Positions 16,595-25,949 of a stretch of 64,000 bases of DNA are shown in pieces (the first letter of the stretch is position 1; the number at the start of each line of letters is the position of its first letter). Under the pieces are notes generated by a model, which was not told where the DNA came from, made no database searches, and saw only the letters and a list, made by a program, of their open reading frames with translations. The translations under genes and the position numbers were made by a program. Source of the stretch: Virgibacillus doumboii (GTDB taxonomy: Bacteria > Bacillota > Bacilli > Bacillales > Amphibacillaceae); contig NZ_CADCWQ010000001.1 of the NCBI RefSeq assembly GCF_902806455.1, positions 2,666,001-2,730,000 on the forward strand, written 5' to 3'.

Positions 16595-17533
16595 ATGATG
16601 AAGGCTGTTGTTATACATAAATACGGTTCCTCTGATCAGCTTGTAGAAGAAGAGGTACCTAAACCAATTATTGCGGATAATCAGATATTAGTGGAACTGC
16701 ATGCAACGTCAATCAATCCAATCGACTGGAAACTGCGTGAAGGCTATTTACAGGAAAGACTTCCATTCGAATTTCCGATTATACTTGACTGGGACGCGGC
16801 CGGATTCGTTGCTGAGGTTGGACATAGTGTTGCGGACTTTTCCGTTGGTGACAGAGTGTTTGCCAGACCCGGTACCACAGAGAAAGGAATGTACGCTGAA
16901 TATACTGCTGTCGATAAAAATCTGGTCGCAAAAATTCCCGTAAACATATCCTTTGAAGAAGCTGCAGCAGCACCACTCGCCGGACTGACTGCATGGCAAT
17001 GCCTTGTCGACTTTTCCGAAATTAAAGAAGGAGATAAAGTCCTAATACATGCCGGTTCGGGCGGGGTTGGAAGCATTGCCATCCAAATTGCCAAAAGCTT
17101 CAGTGCATACGTTGCCTCAACCGCAAGCAGGAAAAATAAAGCGTTCGTGCGGGAGTTGGGTGCCGATCAATTCATCAATTATCAGACAGAAGACTTTGAG
17201 GAAGTGCTGGACGGTTACGATATTGTCTTGGACACTATGGGCGGTGCAATCCAGGAAAAATGCTTTAACGTTTTAAAAGAAGGCGGAAAATTAGTCTCGA
17301 TAGCGCAGCCACCCGATGAAAAAATCGCAGAATCCAAACGTATCAAAGCAGGATTTGTATGGCTGGAACCCGACGGCAAACCATTGGCCAAGCTTGGTGA
17401 GCTGATGGAAAAAGGAGAAGTGAAGGCACACATTGGTGAAAGCTTTCCCCTGACCGAAGAAGGCATCCGGGAAGCCCATAAGTTAAGTGAAACACATCAT
17501 GCTAAGGGGAAAATAGTGATTAATATTAAATAA
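16595..17533 (+). CDS. Quinone oxidoreductase-like NADP-dependent oxidoreductase (zinc-free MDR)
   Basis: A 312-residue medium-chain reductase. The N-terminal GroES-like domain shows LHATSINPIDWKLREG; the Rossmann part has VLIHAGSGGVGSIAIQIAK near residue 150. The zinc-binding Cys residues of alcohol dehydrogenases are absent. It reduces quinones or activated alkenes in the cytosol. Start is ATG at 16595 or 16598, behind GAAAGAGGG. A strong terminator follows. Confidence 0.9.
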   Translation: MMKAVVIHKYGSSDQLVEEEVPKPIIADNQILVELHATSINPIDWKLREGYLQERLPFEFPIILDWDAAGFVAEVGHSVADFSVGDRVFARPGTTEKGMYAEYTAVDKNLVAKIPVNISFEEAAAAPLAGLTAWQCLVDFSEIKEGDKVLIHAGSGGVGSIAIQIAKSFSAYVASTASRKNKAFVRELGADQFINYQTEDFEEVLDGYDIVLDTMGGAIQEKCFNVLKEGGKLVSIAQPPDEKIAESKRIKAGFVWLEPDGKPLAKLGELMEKGEVKAHIGESFPLTEEGIREAHKLSETHHAKGKIVINIK

Positions 17534-17549
17534 TAATCAATCAGTACTT

Positions 17550-17584
17550 AAAACGCATGGATTTCAACTAATCCATGCGTTTTC
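17550..17584. terminator. Terminator after the quinone-oxidoreductase-like gene
   Basis: AAAACGCATGGAT and ATCCATGCGTTTT form a 13-bp perfect stem with an eight-base loop; usable from both strands between convergent genes. Confidence 0.8.
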
Positions 17585-17615
17585 ATTTACTTTTATTTTT
17601 ATGATACTTAACTAT

Positions 17616-18140
17616 TCAATTCCTTTCTGCTTTCAACAGTCGCTTAATTACTCTAATCTGACCACGATGGTTGATTTCATCCTCCATCACGTGAAACCAT
17701 AAATAGTAATTATTATAAGAAACACCATTATCCCATTCATTTTCCTCAAACAACCAGCTATCTTTCTTCGATTTCAGTAATGCTAACGTTCTTTCCCTAA
17801 CTTGGGTTAACTCATCTAAATAATACTCGAGAGACTGTTCTTTAATTACTTCTCTTGCATTGTCTCCGAGTTCCAAAGCCGTCCCCCACTTTGAAAGTTC
17901 ATTTCCAGTTAAATCTCTTTGTTCAAACGAGATGACCTGATGAACAAACTCAATAGACGCGATATGTGATAACAGAGCACCAATTGAATTTGAGCTATCG
18001 TCAGGTAAATAATCCAATTCACGTTGACTTAAATTCGAGATTTCACTTAGTGTAACGTCTCTGGTATGTTCAAGCATAGAAACAAGTTCCCCAATCTTGT
18101 CAGTAAAGCTATCTCTTGATCTTATTCTATAATCAATCAT
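17616..18140 (-). CDS. DinB-family (YfiT-like) putative metal-dependent transferase
   Basis: A 174-residue four-helix-bundle protein. Three His residues fit the DinB metal site: SHIASIEF near residue 59, WFHVMEDE near residue 150 and INHRGQIRVIKRLL near residue 157. Members include thiol transferases, though many are uncharacterised. ATG at 18140 has GGAGGT six bases upstream. It is a single-gene unit convergent with the oxidoreductase. Confidence 0.85.
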   Translation of the reverse strand: MIDYRIRSRDSFTDKIGELVSMLEHTRDVTLSEISNLSQRELDYLPDDSSNSIGALLSHIASIEFVHQVISFEQRDLTGNELSKWGTALELGDNAREVIKEQSLEYYLDELTQVRERTLALLKSKKDSWLFEENEWDNGVSYNNYYLWFHVMEDEINHRGQIRVIKRLLKAERN

Positions 18141-18261
18141 CAATCTACCTCCAATTCAATGCTATAGTCAAGACTACCAGCAAATTGGAAAAATTAAAGA
18201 CTGATAATTTAGTTGAACATACTTAAAAGGAAAAACTTTTGACTCAACTCCTAAATACCTG

Positions 18262-18729
18262 TCACTTAGTTATGGAATAATGTTTGGTTAAAAATTCATC
18301 CAATATGGCTCTGTGACTATTAACAATATTCTCCGGTAACTCGCTGGGATAAAAGAATTCAAATTTTATAGACTCAGATTTATCTATGTTTAATTCTCCT
18401 TCGTAACCCTCCGAAAAATAAGCAACTGTAACGACATAAAATTCATCACCGTTTTCGGCTTTGATGTAATGTTGCGGTCCTGAATATATGTTTATTAAGT
18501 TCAGTTTATCAACCTTCAGACCAGTTTCTTCATAAACTTCCCGTCTGGCTACATCCGCTGTTGATTCCCCTAATTCCATTAGTCCACCGGTAATTCCCCA
18601 GGTACCATTCGGAAACTTTCGTTGCTGCAATAACAGCCGCCCCAATTCATCAATAATAATTGTAACAGAACCTACAAATATTAAAGGCCTATGACCAACT
18701 ACTTCCCTTAATTCTTCTATGTATCCCAT
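18262..18729 (-). CDS. NUDIX hydrolase, 155 aa
   Basis: A complete Nudix box is present around residues 46-68 (GGLMELGESTADVARREVYE followed by ETGL), matching Gx5Ex7REUxEExGU. Members hydrolyse nucleoside diphosphates linked to another moiety. ATG at 18729 follows AAAGGAG. Substrate unknown. Confidence 0.92.
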   Translation of the reverse strand: MGYIEELREVVGHRPLIFVGSVTIIIDELGRLLLQQRKFPNGTWGITGGLMELGESTADVARREVYEETGLKVDKLNLINIYSGPQHYIKAENGDEFYVVTVAYFSEGYEGELNIDKSESIKFEFFYPSELPENIVNSHRAILDEFLTKHYSITK

Positions 18730-18776
18730 AACCAGACTCCTTTTAAGCCCGCTTTATATTATATATCGCAGCAATC

Positions 18777-19145
18777 TTATTCCTTAGAACGCTTCACCTT
18801 TTTCCATTCCAAATACACTTCCAGCAGTCCCGCAAATATCACAATCCACAGAAAACTATTGTCGAACGAAATCCCTACAGATGAATGACCGCCCAATAAG
18901 GTTAACAATGCCAACAAAACAATCATATATAATAGCAAAGACAAGCGCCACTTTACTTTGTTCAACCTATCCGGCGCTTTATCCTTAACGACAAAACTAA
19001 TCAAAAACATTGCCAGCATTAACCACAACAAGGCACTGACGGGAAACCAATCCGAAGTAGGCAATTCAGGAAAATAATCCGCAATAAGCATGATTGTTAA
19101 CAAGACCAATAATATAATTTCTAATAAAAATTTCTTAATGATCAT
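18777..19145 (-). CDS. Hypothetical membrane protein, about 122 aa
   Basis: Four hydrophobic segments are visible, ending in a basic tail (LEWKKVKRSKE). The start is ATG at 19145; a TTG two codons upstream is possible. No strong ribosome site is seen, and the gene begins 27 bases after the phosphotransferase stop, so translation may depend on coupling. Function unknown. Confidence 0.7.
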   Translation of the reverse strand: MIIKKFLLEIILLVLLTIMLIADYFPELPTSDWFPVSALLWLMLAMFLISFVVKDKAPDRLNKVKWRLSLLLYMIVLLALLTLLGGHSSVGISFDNSFLWIVIFAGLLEVYLEWKKVKRSKE

Positions 19146-19172
19146 GACCAATCACAACCCAATAAATACATC

Positions 19173-20147
19173 TCATTCATAAAACTCCTCATCCCCAAGC
19201 CTGTCCGTCTTTAACTGCCATATAAAAAGCTCCAGGGTCCGCGCGTTGATCCAGTTTGTGCCCCATACATCTTCATTTGCGAGCATCGTGCCCATCAGCC
19301 GAATTCTTCTGGCAGTAATGAATAGTGGCAAGCTTTTGAAATCATCAGTCGCAAGCTCCCGCTCATCCAAATAACCTTCCAAAAAGGCATCCCAGCATTC
19401 CGCCTCAAGGTTTTTATAATTATTTTTCAGGTTCCACCACGAAACCGCAATGTCATAAGCCCGGAACCCAATCGCACAGCAGTCAAAGTCAAACATCTCT
19501 ATTTCACCGTCATGTATATGCATGTTGTGGTTGTGAAAATCACCATGGCAAAACCCCGTTTCAAGATCCAGTTCCGCTAAATCCGCCTTAACATTTTCCA
19601 CAACAACTTCCAACGTCTTACCCGCTTCTTGATCAAGATACCGATTAATCACCGGGAAAATAACAGCAGCCGGTTCGTCAAGTAAATGGTCGGTATCCAG
19701 ACCAAATCCTCGCTCATAGTTACTCCTAACGTGATTGGTCAGTTCGTGCAACTTCCCAAGTGTCGCCCCAATCACCCTGGAGTTTTCCACATTAATTTGC
19801 GGCCGCTCCCCTACTGCATACGAAAAAAGCACCCCGTAACGCAATCCCTCAGGTGCCTCCATTTCGCATAACCATTCACCATTTTTCTTTTTGATTGGAA
19901 AAGAAGCCTTAAAATCCTTTGTATGCAGTTGATTGATTGCATCCAATTCAAACAGAATAGCTTCCTTCGTTCTCCATCCGGACCGATATACCCTGAAAAT
20001 AAAAGATTCTTTTTCTGTCCGAATCATGTATGAATCATTCAATCCCCTGGCCAGAAGATTGCATTGAATAACATCTATTTCATACTCGTTCAATATATCC
20101 ATAATGGAATCATTACTAATTAATGAATGCTGTATCTCTATATTCAA
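19173..20147 (-). CDS. Aminoglycoside phosphotransferase (APH)-fold kinase
   Basis: A 324-residue kinase with an N-lobe (LLARGLNDSYMIRT, Lys/Arg in FIFRVYRSGWR) and catalytic FCHGDFHNHNMHIHDG near residue 197 (HGDxHxxN), followed by FDFDCCAIG holding the metal-binding Asp. It fits the homoserine-kinase-II/choline-kinase-like group; the substrate is a hydroxyl or amino group of a small molecule. TTG at 20147 follows GGAGG by nine bases. Confidence 0.88.
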   Translation of the reverse strand: MNIEIQHSLISNDSIMDILNEYEIDVIQCNLLARGLNDSYMIRTEKESFIFRVYRSGWRTKEAILFELDAINQLHTKDFKASFPIKKKNGEWLCEMEAPEGLRYGVLFSYAVGERPQINVENSRVIGATLGKLHELTNHVRSNYERGFGLDTDHLLDEPAAVIFPVINRYLDQEAGKTLEVVVENVKADLAELDLETGFCHGDFHNHNMHIHDGEIEMFDFDCCAIGFRAYDIAVSWWNLKNNYKNLEAECWDAFLEGYLDERELATDDFKSLPLFITARRIRLMGTMLANEDVWGTNWINARTLELFIWQLKTDRLGDEEFYE

Positions 20148-20214
20148 AATCCAATTCCTCCAAAAAAATACATCCTACTTTATCATTCTACACGATTTGA
20201 TAAAAACCTTCCTG

Positions 20215-20721
20215 TCACAAAAACATTATCATCTGTTCCTCATCATAATAGATATCTCCCAGTTTCACCGCTCGTTTATGTGTACCATACGGGACAAATC
20301 CCATGGCATAATAGAGACTTTTTGCTGTATCTTTTTTTGCCACAACAGATATTTTTACCTGCTCAACACCATTAAGTGACATTGCATGATTGACAGCTGT
20401 CTGCAATAATTGTTTGCCGACTCCTCTGCCACGTTTATATGGGGTAACATACACAGCAAAAATAGTAGTTATATGATCAGTTTTCAATTTCGTCTCCCGC
20501 ACAAGTGTAACGACACCGATCAGCACATCATCCTCAAACGCACCGAAACTATACGAATTCTCTGATTGAAACCTGACCTTATAGGCGTTCACCGAGTTTC
20601 TTTGTACCTCTTCATAACTTGAATTGAATGCTTCGGGGCTATTTAAAAGTGCTTCCAATCTTAACTTTCGGTATGCTTCTGCATCTTCCGGAACAAGGAT
20701 CCGGATATCGATATTTACCAC
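20215..20721 (-). CDS. GNAT-family N-acetyltransferase
   Basis: A 168-residue protein with the acetyl-CoA loop YKRGRGVGKQLLQTAVNHA near residue 109 (Q/RxxGxG/A) and typical N-terminal RILVPEDAEAYRKLRLEAL. It transfers an acetyl group to an amine. The start is GTG at 20721, very close to AAGGGA, so the true start may be slightly later. Substrate unknown. Confidence 0.87.
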   Translation of the reverse strand: MVNIDIRILVPEDAEAYRKLRLEALLNSPEAFNSSYEEVQRNSVNAYKVRFQSENSYSFGAFEDDVLIGVVTLVRETKLKTDHITTIFAVYVTPYKRGRGVGKQLLQTAVNHAMSLNGVEQVKISVVAKKDTAKSLYYAMGFVPYGTHKRAVKLGDIYYDEEQMIMFL

Positions 20722-20851
20722 TCCCTTCTGTACTTTTTATCAGGTCAACATAGCTCACATACAGTTCCATGTATTATCATATGAAAGATCCCATTAATAT
20801 CATGATATTAAATATTAAAACTGCCATACCAACCGGCACAGCAGTCATTTA

Positions 20852-22294
20852 TTAGCGATTTTTTTCAGCAAGTTCAGCGGATTTATGGTCCTCTGCCGGT
20901 TTTGTGCCTTTCATATAAAAAGAAAGAACAAGTCCAATCGCTGACAGTCCTGTCGCAACATAAAAAGCGATATTTACTCCGTGAATCATCTCATACGGTT
21001 TGGCGTCAGCACTCGAATCAAGCGCTGCGGCAGTCATTATCGTAACCAATATGGCCGTGCCAATTGATGCTGCAACCTGTCGCATTGTATTGTTCATCGC
21101 TGTTCCGTGCGGTATTAAGCGATTCGGCAATTGGTTGAGGCCAGCTGTCGTAACAGGCATCATCACCATCGATATCCCCAACATTCGAATTGCAAAAACT
21201 ACTGTAAGGTACTGTAGCGATGTTTCCGTTGACAGGCCGGTAAACATAAACGTTGTGACTGTTACAATGGAGAGTCCAGTAATTGACAGCCATCTGGCAC
21301 CCACTTTATCAAAAATTCTTCCGGTAACAGGCGACATGAAACCCATCAGCAGCGCCCCCGGCATAATCATTATCCCAGACTCAAGCGCACTGAATCCGGC
21401 CATGTTTTGCATATATATTGGCAACATAGTTTCGGCACCAATCAGTGCCATAAATACAATCATGCCGATAACAGTCGCTATCGTAAATCTCCTGTATTTA
21501 AACACGCGAAACTCCAAAATAGGCTGTTTCAGCTTTAATTGACGCAATATAAATGTGATTAGCGCAATCACTCCAATAAGAAGCGAGACAATTACGACCG
21601 GGCTTGCCCAGCCACTGTTTCCAGCACTGCTGAACCCGAACAACAATCCTCCGAACCCGAATGTTGATAAAATAATCGATAGGATATCAACCTTTGGATA
21701 CGTCTGCTCTGTCACATTTTTCATAACAAAATACGCAAAAATAATATCAATAATGGCTAACGGCAAAATAACGAAAAACATCACCCGCCATGGATACTGT
21801 TCAACAATCCAGCCCGAAAGTGTCGGTCCGATTGCCGGAGCAAATGAAATAACCAATCCTACTGTTCCCATCGCAGTACCACGTTTTTCGATGGGAAAGA
21901 TTAATAGAAAAATAGTCATCATTAACGGCAGCATAATCCCCGCACCTGATGCCTGAACGACTCTCCCGACCATTAAGATAAGGAAGTTTGGAGCAAGCCC
22001 GCAGATCAATGTACCGGCAGCAAAAGTGGACATCGCTGTCAGCAGCAGTTTTCTTGCGGTAAACGTTTCGATTAAAAAAGCTGTGACAGGAATCATAATC
22101 CCGTTCACCAGCATAAAAATTGTCGTCAGCCATTGTGCAGTACTTTCGGTTAGACCAAAATCATCCATAATTGGCGGAATAGCCGTAGCCAGCAATGTTT
22201 GGTTCAAAATTGCCAAAAACGCACCTGATAGCAATACAGCAACGATTGGAAACTTATTTAACTGTTGGATATATTCCTGATGACTATTTGTCAC
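20852..22294 (-). CDS. DHA2 family MFS multidrug exporter (EmrB/QacA type)
   Basis: A 480-residue transporter with 14 predicted membrane segments. Motif C-like GLVISFAPAIGPTLSGWIVE near residue 147 and DHA2 features such as WLTTIFMLVNGIMIPVTAF are clear. It exports hydrophobic compounds with proton exchange. GTG at 22294 follows AAGGAGAT. A close paralogue lies at 36134-37564; both end with the same PVTTAGLNQLP and IPHGTAMNNTMRQV stretches. Confidence 0.93.
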   Translation of the reverse strand: MTNSHQEYIQQLNKFPIVAVLLSGAFLAILNQTLLATAIPPIMDDFGLTESTAQWLTTIFMLVNGIMIPVTAFLIETFTARKLLLTAMSTFAAGTLICGLAPNFLILMVGRVVQASGAGIMLPLMMTIFLLIFPIEKRGTAMGTVGLVISFAPAIGPTLSGWIVEQYPWRVMFFVILPLAIIDIIFAYFVMKNVTEQTYPKVDILSIILSTFGFGGLLFGFSSAGNSGWASPVVIVSLLIGVIALITFILRQLKLKQPILEFRVFKYRRFTIATVIGMIVFMALIGAETMLPIYMQNMAGFSALESGIMIMPGALLMGFMSPVTGRIFDKVGARWLSITGLSIVTVTTFMFTGLSTETSLQYLTVVFAIRMLGISMVMMPVTTAGLNQLPNRLIPHGTAMNNTMRQVAASIGTAILVTIMTAAALDSSADAKPYEMIHGVNIAFYVATGLSAIGLVLSFYMKGTKPAEDHKSAELAEKNR

Positions 22295-22563
22295 AATCCC
22301 ATCTCCTTCTCAGTTGCCGTATTTTTCATATGTATTGAATTATATGGAACATACTCGACTAGGTCAATCGCCTGCGAATAATAATAGGTATCACCTTACG
22401 TGACGAACCCATCCGTTTAACGGACTCCACATTTAAATCATTAGAAAACTTGGCTGTTACCAAGCCTTTGGGTGACAGCCTTAGTTGCGCTTATGCAGCA
22501 AGAAAGTATTTTATACTTTCTTAACTGCCAAAAAAGAAGCACCCAATTCAGGTGCTCCCAATC
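22295..22563 (-). promoter_or_regulatory. Structured leader region upstream of the DHA2 exporter
   Basis: Reading the minus strand: a terminator GGGAGCACC/GGGTGCTTC with a T run (22533-22560) for the AI-2E gene; a perfect hairpin AAGAAAGTA/TACTTTCTT near 22500-22523; a GGCTGTCACC/GGTAACAGCC stem near 22452-22480; and GGAGTCCGTTAAACGGAT. The hairpins may be a small non-coding repeat element or an RNA leader. Confidence 0.4.
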
Positions 22564-23706
22564 TTATTCATAACTGCCATATTCTTCACCATAAAATCGA
22601 TTGTATCGTTGCTTAAACTTGCTATAAACATACACAACAATCACTTTCAATATAGCATATCCCGGGATACCGAGGATTACACCAACAACGCCAAACAGGT
22701 TCCCCGCCACCAATAATACGATAATAATCGTAAGCGGATGAACTTGCATTGTTTTGCCCATGACATTAGGTGAGATAAAGTTGCCTTCCAGAAATTGCAC
22801 AGCCGCCCAGACGACCGCCAGCTTTAAAAACATGAAAGGTGAAGCTACAAGTGCGATGATAATAGCCGGCGATATGGCAATCATCGGTCCAAGGTATGGG
22901 ACAACACTTGTGATTGCAGCGATTATCGCCAGTGTTATCGCATAATCCAGCCCAATTATTAAATAACCGATATACAACAGCAGGCCAATACATGAGGCAA
23001 CAATGATCTGCCCCTGAATATATGAACCAACCTGAACATCCATGTTGTGCAAAATATGATTGGCATCATCTCTGTATTTTGGTGGCAGCAATTTAACACA
23101 AAAACGTTTAAATCGATCCCCATCTTTTAGCAGGAAAAATAAAATAAACGGAAATGTGATAAGCGCAACGACAACATTGGTAACTGCGCTGGCAACGTTT
23201 TGCACACCTTGTACAGCTCCTCCCAGATATTCACCAATCCTGCTCGTAATCCCGCTCAGATTCGATGTCAGCCACTGGTATCCCTGATCATAATAAGGTG
23301 CTAAAAAGGAGCTCTGGATCCAGTTCTTAATCCCGTCTCCCATTTGCTGTATGTAGTCGGGGAAATTGGCCGCCAAGCTCTTTATCTGGGTTTCAATTGC
23401 CGGTGCAAAAAGCAGAATGAGTCCAGTAAGCAGCCCACTTATGCCAAGAATAAGAATGACAACACCCCATATTCGTTTAATATGTATCCGTTCCAATAGA
23501 TCGACAATCGGATTTAATAAATAGTACGCAATAAAAGCCAGAATAACCGGCGGAACAATCGTTGAAAAGATAACAATTATCGGGTGAAATATGAATGATA
23601 CTTTGGTATAAATAAGTATCGTAATACCGATAAGCATCAACAAAATCAACCCATAAAATAAATCCCTTCCGCCAACGAACTTCATAAATCGACTAGGTGT
23701 TTTCAT
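22564..23706 (-). CDS. AI-2E family transporter (PerM-like membrane protein)
   Basis: A 380-residue membrane protein with about seven or eight hydrophobic segments and the family stretches FLLKDGDRFKRFCVKLLP, IASCIGLLLYIGYLI-like IVASCIGLLLYIGY and SVVPYLGPMIA. Family members export autoinducer-2 or exchange sodium and protons. ATG at 23706 is preceded by GAGGAGGG; the longer frame to 23721 has no site. A terminator follows. Confidence 0.9.
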   Translation of the reverse strand: MKTPSRFMKFVGGRDLFYGLILLMLIGITILIYTKVSFIFHPIIVIFSTIVPPVILAFIAYYLLNPIVDLLERIHIKRIWGVVILILGISGLLTGLILLFAPAIETQIKSLAANFPDYIQQMGDGIKNWIQSSFLAPYYDQGYQWLTSNLSGITSRIGEYLGGAVQGVQNVASAVTNVVVALITFPFILFFLLKDGDRFKRFCVKLLPPKYRDDANHILHNMDVQVGSYIQGQIIVASCIGLLLYIGYLIIGLDYAITLAIIAAITSVVPYLGPMIAISPAIIIALVASPFMFLKLAVVWAAVQFLEGNFISPNVMGKTMQVHPLTIIIVLLVAGNLFGVVGVILGIPGYAILKVIVVYVYSKFKQRYNRFYGEEYGSYE

Positions 23707-23764
23707 AATGGCCCTCCTCAATACTCAAATTATAGATGAAATTGAGGAAAAATTCCATAATCCG

Positions 23765-24136
23765 CTAATTTTTCCATTCCAGGAATTCCAGGCGATTCCC
23801 GAACGGATCCGTTACATAGAACCGATTTGCGCCAGGAAGTTTGTCATCCACCTTAAATGCCACACCTTTCCCATTCAAATACGCCTTCATCGCTTCAATA
23901 TTTTTTACATGAATAGCCGGATGAGCTTTTTTGGCAGGTACAAACGGATCTTCCACACCAATATGTATATGGACATTCCCTGCCTGGAACCATACTCCGC
24001 CATTTATTTTCAGCTGCTCAGGCTTTTCAACTTCTTTGAAACCCAAAAGTTCCTGATAAAATACCCGAGCGTCAATCTCTCCGCCAATAGGTGCTGCCAA
24101 TTGTACATGATCAATCACTTCATAATGAAAAGACAT
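23765..24136 (-). CDS. VOC-superfamily protein
   Basis: A 123-residue glyoxalase-fold protein with DHVQLAAPIGGEIDARVFYQ at the start, HPAIHVKNIEAM mid-way and FYVTDPFGNRLEFLEW at the end. His in DHVQL and Glu in LEFLEW fit the usual metal site. ATG at 24136 has AAGGAGTG upstream. Substrate unknown. Confidence 0.85.
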   Translation of the reverse strand: MSFHYEVIDHVQLAAPIGGEIDARVFYQELLGFKEVEKPEQLKINGGVWFQAGNVHIHIGVEDPFVPAKKAHPAIHVKNIEAMKAYLNGKGVAFKVDDKLPGANRFYVTDPFGNRLEFLEWKN

Positions 24137-24256
24137 ATCATTCACTCCTTTCTTTCATATTACCTTTAAATGCCGAATGTGAATAATACTAATTATGTAT
24201 CGGTTATGTAAAGTTTTGCTTATAGGGAAAAAACGGAGATGGCGAGCATCCCCGTT

Positions 24257-25036
24257 TCACTTTATATAATCATTCAATTTAAACCGTGCAATCTCCTCAT
24301 CTTTTACAGTTACAACTAGTTCCGCGTTAGGTGCAGCATCTAAAAGTTCATTGAGTTTTTCTTCAGAAGGGGCTAGTGGTACTTGCGGATTTTCTTTGGT
24401 AGCACCCAATGTGAAAGTCATCCAATAATCCCCTTCCTGACCGGCCTCCAACCTTGGAAGTCCACTAAACCCATAACCCAATCCGGCTTTTGGCCGGTTG
24501 TCTTTATTTAACAAATTATATCCCATTGCTTCTTCTAAAATGGATTTCAATTGATTATTCGGTTCAATTTTAAATTGCAGTCCATTCTCATGGTTAAAAT
24601 CGTTTTTATCCTCTTCATCTGCCCACTTAATCGTTCCGAGTTTTTTATCTCCTGTATTTTTTATAGAAAATTGATATTCCAGTACTGTTGGTACAATTCT
24701 TTCACCTTTCATTTCACCTTCTTGTATGATTGTTGCCCCTGTTCTATCTTCATCGGAATGTATTTCAACCTTTGCGTCTGTTAGCTTAAGAGGCCCTTCC
24801 CCACTATCGAGGTCACTTCCAAATATGTTTAAGTTAACACTCCCCAGTGACGATAGCACCAGCAATGTAATAATCATTAAGCTTGCAACACTGCCACCAA
24901 ACACCATAATCCTGGACCTTTTATTCTTTTTCCGCTCGATTTTTTGCAAAATAGCTGATTTATCTGTTCTGGAAGGCATATTATCCATTGAGTTTCGCAA
25001 CTTGTTCAGTTTGGAATCAAAATTGTTATTATCCAT
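24257..25036 (-). CDS. Probable membrane anti-sigma factor for the adjacent ECF sigma factor
   Basis: A 259-residue single-pass protein: a short cytosolic segment (about 1-45, basic RKKNKRSR before the membrane), one membrane helix (SVASLMIITLLVLSSLG) and a long outside domain. It overlaps the sigma gene by eight bases, the classic layout of a sigma/anti-sigma pair. The outer domain is not recognised. The function is inferred from context. Confidence 0.7.
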   Translation of the reverse strand: MDNNNFDSKLNKLRNSMDNMPSRTDKSAILQKIERKKNKRSRIMVFGGSVASLMIITLLVLSSLGSVNLNIFGSDLDSGEGPLKLTDAKVEIHSDEDRTGATIIQEGEMKGERIVPTVLEYQFSIKNTGDKKLGTIKWADEEDKNDFNHENGLQFKIEPNNQLKSILEEAMGYNLLNKDNRPKAGLGYGFSGLPRLEAGQEGDYWMTFTLGATKENPQVPLAPSEEKLNELLDAAPNAELVVTVKDEEIARFKLNDYIK

Positions 25037-25592
25037 TTAAAAATCCTCCTTCCCTTTCTCCCGATTCCAAGTTCTCAGCAAGCAGTTTTTTGCCGCGCAT
25101 CACTCTTACCTTAACAGTCGACAGTTTAACCCCAATAATTTCTGAAATCTGCTCATATTTCATATCATGGAAGTAATGCAACACAATCGGAATCCTGTAT
25201 TTTTCATTCAATTGATTGATACACATATGAAGAAATTGATCTTCTTCATCCTTTAACACTTGCTTCAAACTATTTTCAGTGGAATGGGAAAGTCTTGATT
25301 TTTCATTTTTTAAACGATTAAACTTCTTAAGCAAGCTTGAGTGCTTTCTATGGTAGTCACGGGCACTATTCAATGTGATTTTATAAAGCCAGGAGGAAAA
25401 TGATGACTTTCCATCAAATCGGTCTAAATGTCGATATATTCGTATGAAAACTTCCTGGGAAACATCCGGAACGTCCTGAAATGGAACACCAATTTGGAAA
25501 GCAAACCGTTCCACTGTTGAACTGTAGTGATCAATTAATTTCCCATATGCAACTATATCTCCTGTCTTACAAGCATCAATTAAATCTTCCAA
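25029..25592 (-). CDS. ECF-type RNA polymerase sigma factor
   Basis: A 187-residue sigma-70 family factor. Region 2 has DVPDVSQEVFIRIYRHLDRF and SSFSSWLYKITLNSARDY; region 4 has MKYEQISEIIGVKLSTVKVR. TTG at 25592 follows GGGGGGAG. It overlaps the anti-sigma gene. An ECF-like promoter directly upstream suggests it activates itself. The signal is probably cell-envelope or antibiotic stress, by family. Confidence 0.92.
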   Translation of the reverse strand: MEDLIDACKTGDIVAYGKLIDHYSSTVERFAFQIGVPFQDVPDVSQEVFIRIYRHLDRFDGKSSFSSWLYKITLNSARDYHRKHSSLLKKFNRLKNEKSRLSHSTENSLKQVLKDEEDQFLHMCINQLNEKYRIPIVLHYFHDMKYEQISEIIGVKLSTVKVRVMRGKKLLAENLESGEREGGFLNG

Positions 25593-25625
25593 TCTTTTCT
25601 CCCCCCTTGAACTCTCTGTGTATGT

Positions 25626-25654
25626 GAAACGTAATGTACTTAGAAAAAGTTACA
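25626..25654 (-). promoter_or_regulatory. Possible ECF autoregulatory promoter
   Basis: On the minus strand TGTAAC is followed after 17 bases by CGTTTC, near the ECF pattern TGAAAC-N16/17-CGT. It lies about 35 bases before the sigma factor start codon. Confidence 0.5.
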
Positions 25655-25662
25655 TACAAAAA

Positions 25663-25688
25663 AACCAGCTCCCTCAGGAAACTGGTTC
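25663..25688 (-). terminator. Rho-independent terminator
   Basis: GAACCAG... pairs with CTGGTTTTTTT on the minus strand, ending in a T run, upstream of the ECF operon. Confidence 0.5.
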
Positions 25689-25734
25689 ATAATCAGCTAT
25701 GTATCAGCCACAATTGCCGTATTGTCATATAAAA

Positions 25735-25857
25735 AGTTTTAAACCACCACTTCGCAAAGTGGGTGTTTGCAGAAACCTTCCTGTCTTCCACACTACGGAG
25801 GCACGACATTAGAGCTTCGATGTAAAACTCCCTATACATATGTTAGAGGTTAAAACT
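25735..25857. repeat. MITE-like or IS200/IS605-end-like structured element
   Basis: About 123 bp bounded by AGTTTTAAACC and GGTTAAAACT, near-perfect inverted ends. Inside are a stem CCACTT-CGCA-AAGTGG (25757-25772) and GACATTAGAGCTTCGATGT. The hairpin near one end resembles those recognised by IS200/IS605 transposases; no transposase frame is present. It may extend to about 25915. Confidence 0.4.
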
Positions 25858-25949
25858 TATTTTAATACGAACATTGCAGCTTATGAATATATAATATACC
25901 TTTTTTAACGTAAAATCAATGGGAAAATTAACCTATTCTGCAAACGCTT

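Noticed and set aside
21000..21956. Long plus-strand frames antisense to the DHA2 exporter genes
   Set aside because: They mirror membrane-protein codon bias on the opposite strand, have no ribosome sites, and the same antisense frames occur in the paralogue at 36423.
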